Shown here in pieces: positions 18,983 through 28,626 of a stretch of 35,246 nucleotides of DNA. The translations under genes were made by a program, and so were the position numbers. This stretch comes from Chara braunii. Lineage: Eukaryota > Streptophyta > Charophyceae > Charales > Characeae. Position 1 is the first letter of the stretch. The number at the start of each line of letters is the position of its first letter. The DNA lies in NCBI GenBank assembly GCA_003427395.1, contig BFEA01000015.1:2957749-2992994 (forward strand), given 5' to 3'. The notes under the pieces are model-generated. The model had not been told where the DNA came from, made no database searches, and saw only the letters and a program-made list of their open reading frames with translations.

Positions 18983-19123
18983 CGCGTTCGGTTCCGACAT
19001 CACACTGATTCCAAGGAGGACCGATGGTTTACCAGAGAGGAACTCATGCAGACCGCTCCTCAAGCTGTAACTCAATACGAGAAGTCTCTGCGGAAAGGAA
19101 AGCGCCATATTATCGAAGACTGA
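18983..19123 (+). pseudogene. E1 chromodomain-like tail beyond the integrase stop
   Basis: In the same frame directly after TAA 18980-18982, 46 codons read RVRFRHHTDSKEDRWFTREE followed by LMQTAPQAVTQYE, ending at TGA. This resembles the chromodomain core (YLVRWKGY..E..WEP..NL...) of gypsy chromoviruses, with the aromatic W retained in EDRWFT. In chromoviruses this module follows the integrase and can guide integration to particular chromatin. Element E3 has a homologous tail of the same length after a stop at the same place. Divergence from canonical chromodomains is high, so 'chromodomain-like' is the safe name. Confidence 0.55.
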
Positions 19124-19149
19124 ACTTCTCAGAGGACTATCGAAGTTAT

Positions 19150-19160
19150 GGAGGAGGGAA
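19150..19160 (+). other. E1 polypurine tract
   Basis: ggaggagggaa lies immediately before the TG that starts LTR2, as expected for the plus-strand DNA primer. Confidence 0.8.
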
Positions 19161-20095
19161 TGCGAGGCCAAGGCCCCGATGAGCCCCGTTTTGGCCCTGT
19201 CATGCAATACGTCGGCCCCCCTAAGTGAAGGCTCGATGAGGGCCTGAGGGCCCCTATTTCGGACACCACGCAACTGAGGAAAATTCAGGCAGTTGCGCAG
19301 CGCCAGTTGGTTGAGAGCACCCAGGCCCAGGCCACCTGTTTGCATGTATGGAAGGTAGGCCCTAGGCTGGATACGGGATATAGGCCAAACACAGGCTGAG
19401 GGCAGTTGGGCACAAGTAACCACCACAGGCCCTGGGCCTGATTCGTTTGGACTGGGCCTCAGCCTACCTGGGCCTACCGGAAGCTTCTGGACCGGGGCCC
19501 AGTACCGCAGCACAGCACGCAGCCACAGGCCACTTCGATATAGGGAAGGGCCTGCCTACACATTGGACATTCGGGCACTGGCTGCTTTGTGCGCAAGCGC
19601 TGCTGCGCTATCGCCTGCCAGGGTCACACGCTCACGGGCGAGCTGGAAGGAGCAGGAAGCCATAGCCGAGCTGCGCTGCTGTATGTTGGATGGGGCGCAT
19701 GGTGGTCCTTGGGTGCAAGTGGCATCTGTGAGTTGGGGAACGAGGTTGTGAGTGATACGAGAGACATACCTGGTGCTTGAAGCGTGCAGCATTGGCCGAG
19801 ATCTGCTCGTACTTCGGGGAGCTGTTGACGTCATCAGCGNCATTGTAGAGTAGGCTAGATAGGATCTGCCATCTGTAGTCTGGGCGCCGAGCGCCACATA
19901 GGATATCAACATTGGTTCTTCGTTGATGATGATGATGAGACTATTCCAGCATTGTCAATTATGAGCTTTTGGTGTACTCCTATTTGGTGAAACTCGTGGT
20001 GCAATTCTGCTTTTGGTTCGAGGTCACGACTATCTGGTCTCATATGTATGATGCTGTTTGATTGCTGAAGTTCGCTATTGCTCATCTTCCTTGCA
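19161..20095 (+). repeat. E1 LTR2 (3' LTR)
   Basis: 935 bp, starting tgcgaggccaaggcc and ending ttccttgca. It lacks the 380-bp insertion of LTR1. Differences from LTR1 cluster in the 5' part. The rest appears identical, including an N at 19840 at the exact homologue of 10614. It is followed by a primer-binding site and leader copy rather than flanking DNA. Confidence 0.88.
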
Positions 20096-21312
20096 ATTTG
20101 GTATCGGAGCAGTGGTACGGTGCGCTAATCTGGCACTTGTCTTCTGCCTAATGTGGTACATGCACGTGGTGTGAGCGGTGAGCGGCCGTGCCGTGGGACG
20201 TGTGTAGTGAGGAGGGCGAAGGCAAGAGTAGGCGACCCAGGTGGAGAGGGGTTCGCCCGGAAGGCTATGCGGTGTAATGTGGGTTCTGGACGGTGTTATG
20301 AGAACTAACTGATGTGCGATTGGTGCTGAGGTGGAACGGTGTGTAATGCTGGTTGTGCCGAAGCAATGACTGGTCATCACAATCGGCGTCAGGTCATTTG
20401 GTGAGATAATCTCTGTGGTTGGGGGCAGCTATTTGAGGTACGTTGCTCTTAACCTTATCTACCCTCTTCGACACTTCTTACCGTGAGGATGTGTGTTCCG
20501 TCTTGAGAGTTCTCTCATCGTGAGGAGTCGAGTGCGCTCAACCTTGAGAGTCGGCAATGTTCACGTGGAGCATCTGGGAGAAGATGGGCGGAGCTTTCTG
20601 AAGGGCCCTTGACAAAGCACTGGGTCACGGTCACCATGCCAACCCACCGGGAGTAGAGCACGCATGCTTTGCTGCTTCTCCTTTGTTCGGCTCGCTGCGT
20701 TGTTAGATGGGTTCTGAGGGGCAGGCCAGCCCTATGTGGGAGACGAGAATTGGGCGTCTATAAATAAACACCGGCAGGGGAAACCATTGGCTGTGATCAT
20801 CATCCTGTTTTGCGACGTTAAATAATTCCTGAGGACATTTGGGGGCGATCCTTAAATAGCCTCTTGATCAGCCAATTGGTGTAAGGCTCGCTGCACGCGA
20901 GGATAAAACAATGTGCTAGAGCTGGCCAGCTCAACAGGACTCGGGGCACAGGGGTGGGCCGATTGCACACCTTTAGACACGCACTGCTCTCTTGATGGCT
21001 CAGGAACGCTGACGTCAAGCGACATTCAAGAGGAACTGAGGGAGGGGTAGATTTCAGGTGATAAGTTTAGGAAAAATTCCATACTGTCCCAATCCACACG
21101 AATGATTATATTTTCTGAGTACGGACGCCGCCCGGCCGAGCCTGCCCGGCCGGGCGGGGCCGGTTGGGACGCCCGGGCAAACCGGGCGGGCAAAAAAAAC
21201 AGCCCAGAATTTTTTTTATTTTTTTTTTGAAAGCGGGGTCCTTCTGTGCTCGGCGAGAGGACCCCGAATCTGCAATAAAAAATCTGGTTTGGGGGGGGGA
21301 CAGGTTGTCTGN
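20096..21312 (+). repeat. Second copy of the E1 primer-binding site and leader
   Basis: tggtatcggagc at 20099-20110 and all that follows match 10873-12087 at offset 9226 with no indel. The match runs to a single N at 21312, after which the sequence is unrelated. A 3' LTR should be followed by host DNA. A leader here means either a tandem element sharing an LTR, a truncated second element, or an assembly join. The E1/E3 conserved block (about 20793-20874) and TATA-like string (20757) are present again. Confidence 0.85.
20793..20874 (+). repeat. Leader block conserved between E1 and E3 (E1 copy 2)
   Basis: Identical by eye to 11567-11648, including aattcctgagga and tccttaaat. It belongs to the second leader copy. 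Confidence 0.7.
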
Positions 21313-23303
21313 GACATTGGACTTCAGACATTTTGACGAGGGATTATTTGGGACTTGTAACGAGACTTGGTGTTGACGACTTTCCCATCTCTCCCCTCCT
21401 CTTCGTTTGTGCATGGCTGGACCTGGCGCCTCTTCCTGTGTATAGCGCCAGGCCCCTTCACACTTGGTGGTGAAAATGATGTATGTTTAGTCTGCATTGC
21501 GACATTGATTGGGCTCATCATTAGTATTCTAGCCTTCTGCTTCGCTATCTTGTACTACGTAAAAGAGGTCAGTCCCGGTCAGGTCAGGACTTGTAACTAA
21601 GTCTTCCACTGCGCTGTAAAGCACCATTTTGTATGTATCAGAGTGTACACTGCTCGTTGAGATTTCACTTGCACTGCATTGTCCATTCAGTCCTTTTCAT
21701 CACATTGCGGATCCTTGGTTATTATGTACATCGCCCAACTGGGCATGTAACATGAGACAGTTGACTTTTTGAAAATCAAGAGTCAACCCAAGCACGGGAT
21801 CTCAGGCCCAAAGTCAAAGTCAACCCTCTGGTCAGCCACGACCGTCAACCAGATGCACATCAGTGGTTCTCTGCAGGTATGCGGGAGGGGAAAAAAAAAA
21901 AAAAAAAAAAGATTCCTGTCCAAGTGGGGGGACACGAGGGATCCGGAGGGAAAGCTGGGACTGCACTGCATCCAGGTCATTGGTTTTCGGATCATCTGGG
22001 CCGTTGACCCAAGAAGACTGGCGGCCGGTCAGGGGGAGTAAACACTACATAAAGTTGACCCAGCTGTTAAGATCCTGGCCAATTTTGAGATACACATTCA
22101 TCAGATAGTACAAGGCTGTCCAATTGCAGAAAGAAATGAATGATCTTGAGAGGAGAGAGAAGGTTAGAAGAAGAAGAAGAAGTAGGAAAGAAGAAGAAGA
22201 TGATGTACACCAGCATAGACAAATGATAAGGCTTTTTTTCTTCGCCAAACTCTCTCTTCCTCGCTGTCTCCTCCTCTCTCATTCACACAAGAAATAGTAA
22301 TACAATGTTGAATGGCTGAACCATAATCAATGTCTGAATCCCTCTTCTACTGCAGGTATCACTTGAGGTCCACCATAGCCATGGCCACCTCTCTCACTCT
22401 TCACTCTAATAGGCCGAGGCTATGGCGGACTACTAGGCCTTGCCCAGATGCCCAACGGACAACCCAAAGCAGCTATGGTTGCTCTAGCTCAGGCCGCCAT
22501 GCTGCTAGCTCTGCCTCGAAGCTTCTTGGTGTAGCTCAACCCCCAACTGGGGCCTTCCTATTGCAGCGCCCACCAATGTGATGAAGATGGCTGCCACCCT
22601 AGCCAGGTAAGTACCTCTGGCACTCCTCCGTAGGCCTGGCCTTCTTCCTCCTCCGTGTCCTTGCTCCTTCCCCAGCAGCACTGCTCCAGCCAGCGCTCCA
22701 ACCAGTGTGTCGCCAAACTTGCACACCGACAATGAGGCTGGGCTCTTTGCCCGGCCTGGAGATATAGCGGCCTGCTTGCCTCTTGGGCGGTGACTTCCAG
22801 GCCGCTTAGCCTTCCCAGCAACCGGTACCTCCTCCCTTTCAGAGGGAAACATCATTGCAGACTCTGATATTGCCCGTACAGGCCCTTGACTCAGACTGGT
22901 TGGACTGGTACCCGCCTAGACCTAGCCTACAACTACTGGGCCTCTCAAAATGCCACTTTTGTCTTCTTCTGCTCGGCCTCCAGTACCTGCACATCTACCT
23001 CTTCAGGGTGCGGTACCGGCCTACCTGCTACTTTAGTGTTTTTCCCCCGCTGCAATCCTCAATGTCACGGCCACAGGTAAGTATCGGCCCTGAGGGCCCA
23101 ACGAACAAACAAGTGCCCTTGCGGGTCACACACACACTCAAGCCAACCAGCACTCAGACAGACATGCAGTCCAGCAAGCGTGCACACACACACAGACATG
23201 CAGAACTTAGTAGCAAGCGGGAAACTCAGCAATGCATTCAGTCCGTGAGCAAAAACTCATAAATCAACTGTGTATCTCAGTCCGTGTTTGGTCGGGTTAT
23301 CAC
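21313..23303. other. Stretch with no clear gene; possible E2 LTR at its right end
   Basis: No frame with recognisable protein similarity. Features: repeated gtcaac words (21757-21850), an A-run (21890-21910), (AAG)n with complementary T/C-rich DNA (22165-22270), (CA)n tracts (23129-23200) and two consensus 5' splice sites, ccaggtaagtac (22605) and acaggtaagtat (23074). A short exon-like piece with a pyrimidine-rich acceptor (ccttcctattgcag, ending 22567) and the donor at 22607 can be drawn, but its product is unknown. The right part may be the 3' LTR of minus-strand element E2, starting at 23304. Confidence 0.4.
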
Positions 23304-23318
23304 ACTACCCCCCCCTTA
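23304..23318 (-). other. E2 polypurine tract and LTR start candidate
   Basis: Read on the minus strand, cttaagggggggg tag is followed by tgtgataacccgacc. A G-rich polypurine tract followed by TGTGATAAC is the usual start of a gypsy 3' LTR. The LTR would run leftward from 23304. I could not find a matching 5' LTR near 28 kb, so its length is unknown. Confidence 0.45.
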
Positions 23319-23345
23319 AGAGGGAGGTCCCTTCGAGCGATTAAC

Positions 23346-23620
23346 TCAGTCTGAGTCCCCAACAAACGCATCGTAAGCAAATAAGGCAAAGAGATTTCGA
23401 GAGTACTCTGTCGCAGTGAGCTTTGCAGAGATTTTGGGGACAGCATCTGAGGCGATTTGTCGTTCGTAGGCCTTAACGACGCGAGATGCGCTGCGCAGCA
23501 GTTCCTTTTTGGAAATCCAGTATAGATCGTCCAACGGGTGATACATAAAGTGAACTTGATACTGTCTGTAACGTCCCTGCCGTACGTGCTGTTTGATTCT
23601 ATCTATCTCATGATTGCCAT
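23346..23620 (-). pseudogene. E2 chromodomain-like C-terminal tail
   Basis: The minus frame gives RQGRYRQYQVHFMYHPLDDL followed by YWISKKELLRSASRVVKAYE, matching in layout the E1 and E3 tails (VRF...D.RWFT..EL...AP..V..YE). An upstream part of the same frame reads PWGYLHAINGNHEIDRI and lies at the deletion joint with the integrase zinc-binding region. It would be the chromatin-targeting module of the element. The key W is present in YWIS but shifted in context, so binding ability is doubtful. Confidence 0.5.
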
Positions 23621-23850
23621 TGATCGCATGTAAGTAGCCCCATGGGGTTTTGTCTACATGGTTTGATTCGTTGACATACTTGACACTCAACCACAAACTT
23701 TTCAGCAGATCTCTTCATACCAGGCCAATCAAACTGTCTCAATAGGCTTCCGTACGTTTTTGCCATGCCGAAGTGTCCACTCCGGCATGAGCCAAGTCCA
23801 AAAAGTGTGGGCGGAGAGGCTCGTGGTTGGGTACACACAAACGGTCGTTA
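23621..23850 (-). pseudogene. E2 integrase zinc-binding region, core deleted
   Basis: Reads GHFGMAKTYGSLLRQFDWPG then KFVVECQVCQRIKP, the second His and the C-x2-C of the HHCC module. The first His lies in the preceding frame (DLAHAG). Shortly after CQRIKPCRQNPMGLL the sequence passes to the tail described at 23346-23620. The D,D-35-E core of several hundred base pairs is absent, so the element has a large internal deletion here. Confidence 0.7.
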
Positions 23851-24086
23851 TTTCCATAACATCGGAAAACTATTCCTCCATATTTGTGAAAATCAGGCTG
23901 ACTGTTGGGGTCAGCCCGCAACAGCTCAAGGATGGGACTAAGGTCCGGATCCTTGGCAGTGTGTTCTACGATCTCCTCCTTCAGTTTCTTCCGGAGGTCG
24001 TAGGAATTCACCAGGCAAGTCATGTACCCGGGGTGGCCACCCAGGGAAGTAGTGTAGGGGACAGGGTGGTTTGCTCTTTGATCCAC
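23739..24086 (-). pseudogene. E2 RNase H-integrase connection
   Basis: An open minus frame of 115 codons reads LRKKLKEEIVEHTAKDPDLS, then GIVFRCYGNNDRLCVPNHEP, a typical gypsy connection before the integrase zinc-binding region. It joins directly after an RNase H piece (…LKWIKEQTTLSPT), and the VADALSR box that should lie between is missing. Confidence 0.65.
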
Positions 24087-25240
24087 TTCAAGGTCTCATG
24101 ATATGAGAACACTTTGAAGTGTCGTCCCAAAAGATAGTGCTTCCAATGATCCAAAGCCAGACGCAAAGCATAGAGCTCGCGCATGTAGGTGGAAGTGGCT
24201 ACCTTTTAGTTGGGCATGCGTTTGCTGTAGTATTCGAGTGGCCGCAAGCCCGCCGTCATCTTGTTGTAGCACTGTGCCAATCCCATATTGGCTAGCATCC
24301 ATAGTAACTACGAATGTTAGTTTGGAATCTGCAATGCGGAGTACAGGGTAACTTACCAAGGCCTCTTTCAAGGCTTGAAATGCGGTCTCACATGTTGCGT
24401 CCCATGCATAAGATACATTCTTACTCATCAATTGGGAGAATGGGTGAGCAACGATAGAGAATCGAGGAACAAACTTCCTATAGTAAGATGCGAGACCAAG
24501 GAAAGAACGTAGTTCGCGGATGTCCATGGGTTGAGGCCAGTTGCGTATAACCTCAACCTTGGTTGCCTCAGGCTCGAGGCCTGCAACAGACAACCGATGC
24601 CCAAGATAGATAAGGGTATTCCTCCCAAACTCAGATTTCTCTAAGTTGAGATGGAGTTGCGTTTTCTTGAGGATGGTGAACACTTCCTCAAGGTGTTTCA
24701 TGTGTTCCTTGATGGATTTGCTGAAGATCATAATGTCATCGAGATACACTACCATAAACCGACCAATCTGTTCGCGGAGGACCTTATCCATAAGGCTTTA
24801 AAAGGTGGCTGGTGCGTTCGTGAGGCCGAAGGGCATTATGGTAAATTCGTAAAGCCCATCGCGTGTCTTGAACGCAGTCTTGCGCCGGTCCTCAGGATCG
24901 ACTTCACTTTGGTGATAGCCAGACTTGAGATCGATCTTGGAGAAGACATTGCACCCACCAGCGGCATCAAGCAAGTCATTTATGCGTGGCAATGGGTATG
25001 CATTCTTTTTGGTGATGCGGTTTAGACCGCGATATTCGATACACATACAGAGCTTGCCTCCTTTTTTAGGCAAACAAAACAGGTGCACCAAATTCAGACT
25101 CGCTAGGTTTGATCCAACCCTTGTCGATCATTTCGTCGATTTGCTTCCGGAGTTCTCCAACTCACCGGATCCCATTCGGTGCACGCAGCCCTTTGGCGGA
25201 ACAGCACCCTCGCCCAACTCGATTGTGTGTCAGACCGATC
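24060..25240 (-). pseudogene. E2 reverse transcriptase and partial RNase H
   Basis: RT blocks on the minus strand in order: LLDRFPKVLAEPRGVPTR (linker, to about 25300), [44 protein letters not shown] with the first catalytic Asp intact, [12 protein letters not shown], and YLDD at 24735-24746. Thumb and connection follow (LRSFLGLASYYRKFVPRF). RNase H begins TMDASQYGIGTVLQQDD, then shifts frame to LRPLEYYSKRMPN with a TAA, then MRELYALRLALDHW. The SDHET-type box reads SYHETLKW, losing an acidic residue. A stop after ATF (24795-24797) and frameshifts near 25085 disrupt RT. The catalytic residues themselves are well preserved. Confidence 0.85.
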
Positions 25241-25688
25241 GCGTGGGAACTCCACGTGGTTCGGCCAAAACTTTCGGGAATCGATCAAGTAAGTTTTGAA
25301 TGCTGGTTGGGACCGGTGGGGCTGAAGGATCAGCAAACGGGTCACCTCGATCAGGTCGCAAATTACGAATGGAGGCGACCGAATATGAAGTTGAGTCATT
25401 TGGACTAGTAGAGGGTAGAGAAGTAAAAGTGTTAGAAGTAGAATCATTAAGTGAGATAGTATTGGTACTAGCCGTAAAAGTAAATGGCACATGAGTAGGG
25501 AGAACATAGGCAATATACATTTTTTCGCCCTCTTTGTGCTTGCGCCACTTTGCAGAACTACATGGCATTGAGAAAAGTCACTGGGGAGTCATGCTTCTCA
25601 TCCACAAGGACGGGAACTCATTCCCTTGAGCATCTTTTACTACGAAAAGTGGCTCCTTCCACTCGGTCCATTCGCATTGGGACGACAA
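25230..25688 (-). pseudogene. E2 protease-RT linker region
   Basis: A minus frame (25230-25568) reads YIAYVLPTHVPFTF, followed by a Ser/Thr/Asn-rich low-complexity stretch and then the RT linker. This is a flexible spacer between protease and RT in this element. Stops separate it from the protease frame upstream. Confidence 0.5.
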
Positions 25689-26153
25689 TCATCCCAAGCC
25701 AAGGACCGTGTCGAAGGAACACTTGTCAAGGACATAGAAGTTCAAAGCGTGAGTGACTGTCTTGTCCTTGTCAAAGGTAACGCACACACCTTTGACTGCA
25801 TGTGTAGATGAGACAACCTCTTTGTTGCCTACTTGAGTCCGACAAGGGTTCTGCAAACCCACTTGCTTCATCCCCAAGGCCACTTTGCGTATCCCGTGTG
25901 GTGACATAAAGTTAGTTGTTGCACCACAATTAATCAAGACATCGAGATAGCGGTGGTTTATGAGAAGTTTGAAGAAGATTAACTTCATTGTCCCTTGAGC
26001 ACGCTGATGTTTCATCTCAGCCCAATGCTCTAAGTGATAGTGAAAGTCGATTGTCTCAGACTCCTCCCAAGGCTCTACATACAAAAGCATGATAGACTTC
26101 AACCTTGGATTCAACAGACGATGGGGCTTCAAGGGAAGACTGTTGATCTGCAT
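25689..26153 (-). pseudogene. E2 aspartic protease
   Basis: 154 codons. The central part reads RYLDVLINCGATTNFMSP, where gypsy retropepsins have LIDSGATxNF. Asp is replaced by Asn and Ser by Cys, which removes the catalytic residue. The C-terminal part, VTHALNFYVLDKCSFDTVLG, matches the end of the fold (..ILG.). The frame closes just before the linker. The sequence is otherwise well preserved, so the active-site change is a clear inactivating mutation. Confidence 0.75.
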
Positions 26154-26158
26154 CAGGT

Positions 26159-27332
26159 TCAGCCTCCCTTGCCATAGAGGATGTTGAAGTCAACTCTACG
26201 TCCGATTCTGGTTTCCCTGCAGCCTATAACATTCTTGGACTTCATGCTTCGGTTTCTGGCAATGCAGGCATACCCCTTTCTTGAGCCTAACCCTCCAATC
26301 ATTTTCAGTGATCCGGAGGTCAACCCATGGTTTAGTGGTTGCATCCTCCAGTTTCGCTGGAATTTTGACTCCCTTGGGAAGTTGGACATAGTTCTTCCCC
26401 GAATTTTAGTTTGGTCCCTTTACGTTGGCAGACTTTCTAAAGGCATTTAATTTTTCCTCTTCATTATTCACATTAGAGTCATGGGCTGAAGAGTAGGCCG
26501 TGTCAGGGTCCTGTTATTGTTCGTCCTGTTATTGTTCATCACCAAGAGTGGGGTTGTTTGCATAGGCCCCCTCATCGGCCTCCAACAGGCCATGCACAAC
26601 AAAACGGTTGCTGCCTCTGGACCGCCTGCCGACAATAGGTTTTTTGTTGCCTGTTGTGGTAATGAGGTCTTGTGCCTCGAGACTGACCACATCATGCATG
26701 AGGGAAAGTCAGTCGGTGTAACCAATGAGCTCTTTGCCTAGGCGATGCATGTAGGTAGTGGGAACCGTGCCTTTCACTACATCCAAACATGATTGTGCAG
26801 TCATTTCCAGTCCGGGTATCACAAAAAGTTTGCTGACAAAAAAACTGCAAATTATGCATGGTGCCGTCCACTTGTTGCGCTTGAGATCATCAAGTCTCTT
26901 TCTTGTTTTTGCGGCAGCATGTGGATCCTTGAACTATTTGATAAGGATCTCCTCAAGTGTGGTTATTGGTGTGGCTTTAAGCCACTGCGTCAGATTGGTG
27001 TTGGTGTGCCTGGTCTGTGTAGCTTGGACTTCTAAGAAGCCTCGTACGACGGGCTCGACGTTGGTCCCCATGATCAAGGACCGGCTCACTGGTTGAGTTC
27101 CCAGCACCTCGAAGTAAGCTCTCATGGAGCTGATCCATGACTCAATGTCTTCCTTGTCGTCGTACTTAGACGGTACTAGGACCGCCTTCCTGTCCACGTA
27201 GGGACTGCTATGGCTGGTACCAGCAATTGTTGTATTCGAACTCGAGGCTGCAGCAGTTGCAGAATTCCCTGCGTTGTCACTTGTTGTAACGACAGGGGGG
27301 TCTGCACCTACTACAGGTCCCGATGGAACCAC
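26159..27332 (-). pseudogene. E2 Gag, frameshifted, with CCHC knuckle
   Basis: The N-terminal open frame (26934-27332) is rich in Ser, Thr and Ala, then reads YDDKEDIESWISSMRAYFEV and GTNVEPVVRGFLEVQA, a gag capsid pattern. Further reading in shifted frames gives TAPCIICSFFVSKLFVIPG and VKGTVPTTYMHRLGKELIG. A CCHC zinc knuckle lies at 26229-26270: CLHCQKPKHEVQEC has the spacing C-x2-C-x4-H-x4-C that binds zinc and RNA. At least three frameshifts are needed to connect the parts. The role would be particle formation and RNA packaging. Confidence 0.72.
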
Positions 27333-27431
27333 ACTTTGAGAAGGAGTAGAGGTATGGAGAGGAGTGAGGACAAGCTGGTTAGCAGCATTTGGGGTAGAAG
27401 GTAGAGAAAGAGGATTAAAAATCTGGTCCTT

Positions 27432-27617
27432 TTACAAATTTGTCATCTGCCACATCTGATCACTGTGCGCCTTGGCCATTTCTGCGATTTCTGCCCACAG
27501 TTCACTTATCTCCACATAAAGTTTGGTGATTTGTTCAAGGACGTCACTGAGTAGGTGACAGTCTATAAGAGCACGTACATATGCGACTATCTCCTTTGTG
27601 ACCTCAGTGTCAGGCAA
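27432..27617 (-). pseudogene. E2 gag N-terminal coiled-coil piece
   Basis: The peptide includes LEQITKLYVEISELWAEIAE with heptad-like Leu and Ile spacing, a likely coiled coil. Stops flank it. It lies just upstream (minus strand) of the gag frame, so it is probably the gag N-terminus. Confidence 0.45.
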
Positions 27618-27619
27618 GG

Positions 27620-28626
27620 AGGGGACTGTTTTGAGGACAGCCTCATGGTCTGCAACAGTGGTTTTCTGCTTTTCCTCCTCGATGCCTTTTCGTAGAGAGT
27701 TTGGAACAATGGTTTATCCTCCTCTACGGCTACATCCAGTTGGGCCTTAAGGCCACATAAGCCTTTACATCTCCCATTTCTGCAAGTCCCTCAAGATGGG
27801 AGCTTTCACTCTCTCTTCTCTCTCTCTTCCTTTTGTCTACAAGTCTCTACGGGCATCAAAATATGAACTCGTGAGAAGAAACAAATTGAAAAGCTCAAAG
27901 AAGAGAAGGTAGAACTCCTAGCCGGAGCGACATTACTTTTAGACTAGAGAGCAACAAACTACAAAAAAGAAAAACAATTTCACATGAGAGATCTGATCCA
28001 GCAACTCGGTCTGATCAGACTGCATACGAGGTCCTCTCGAGTCCAGTCTGACCAGCTCCATGACCGTACAACAAATTAGACAACGAGTGACTAAATGCAA
28101 CAATGGGGAATTGAGTGGTGTATAGGGTGCGAGTCAAGCCACGGACGGTGCAACCAAAAGCATGCGAACCGTCTCAGCCGAGATCCCCTTGGCAGTGGGT
28201 GTCCTAACCAAAAAGAATAAACTCTGGATCTCAATCAGGAAGAGAATGGACTAATGTCTAACAGATTCGGGTCCAAGGGCTCTTCTTGTTTGGGCCCGGT
28301 TCCACTGGGTCCCCAAGGGTCCCACGTAGGTCGTGACTGACCTTTCAGAACTACAATAACTATGACCCCTACGCAGGTGTGACCCCTGCTTCGACAGGTC
28401 TAAGGTTCAAGACCTGACAACTACTCACACCTACGACAGGCAACTTTCAACTACTAACACACAGGTCACGGGTTCAAGACTCACATGGTCGACTTGATAC
28501 TGTACACAGGTAAGGTAAGGTAAGGTGAGGTCTGGGGATCGAGCCCTGGGATCCGCATATGTGTCTGCAAAAGGTGAAAACCGTTTCACTCCCGTCGGCC
28601 TAAATTCGAGGTCCTTTGAGAATACT
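27620..28626. other. Junction between E2 and E3: leader, PBS-like site, B-box motifs
   Basis: No gene. The string aacaatttcacatg (27973-27986) followed by agatctgatcca (27989-28000) on the + strand looks like a degenerate initiator-Met primer-binding site of minus-strand element E2. Between 28395 and 28560 three tRNA B-box-like words occur on the + strand: aggttcaagacct, gggttcaagactc and gggatcgagccctgg. A short tandem array of aggta (28508-28528) lies between them. These may come from a tRNA-derived SINE or from LTR sequence. Confidence 0.4.

Larger units (their letters stand above)
9551..20095 (+). mobile_element. Ty3/gypsy LTR retrotransposon E1 (chromovirus-like), degenerate
   Basis: Full architecture in + orientation: LTR1 (9551-10869), primer-binding site (10873-10884), leader with an 890-N gap, gag (13981-15525), protease, RT, RNase H, integrase, chromodomain-like tail, polypurine tract (19150-19160) and LTR2 (19161-20095). 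The order RT-RNase H-integrase defines Ty3/gypsy. The LTRs start TGCGAGG and end CCTTGCA, an imperfect terminal inverted repeat with the canonical TG...CA. The pol region carries many stops and frameshifts, so the element is not autonomous. LTR2 is followed by a second leader copy, so no target duplication can be read on that side. Confidence 0.9.
23304..28000 (-). mobile_element. Ty3/gypsy retrotransposon relic E2, internal region
   Basis: Minus-strand order: PBS-like string (27989-28000), gag with coiled coil and CCHC knuckle, protease, RT, RNase H, integrase zinc-binding region, a chromodomain-like tail and a polypurine tract. The integrase catalytic core and the 3' part of RNase H are deleted. 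Multiple frameshifts and stops occur throughout. The gene order places it in Ty3/gypsy. Its sequence is clearly different from E1 and E3. Confidence 0.8.

Noticed and set aside
28390-28480. tRNA gene suggested by ggttcaag motifs
   Set aside because: Only the B-box is present. Neither acceptor stem nor A-box is convincing.
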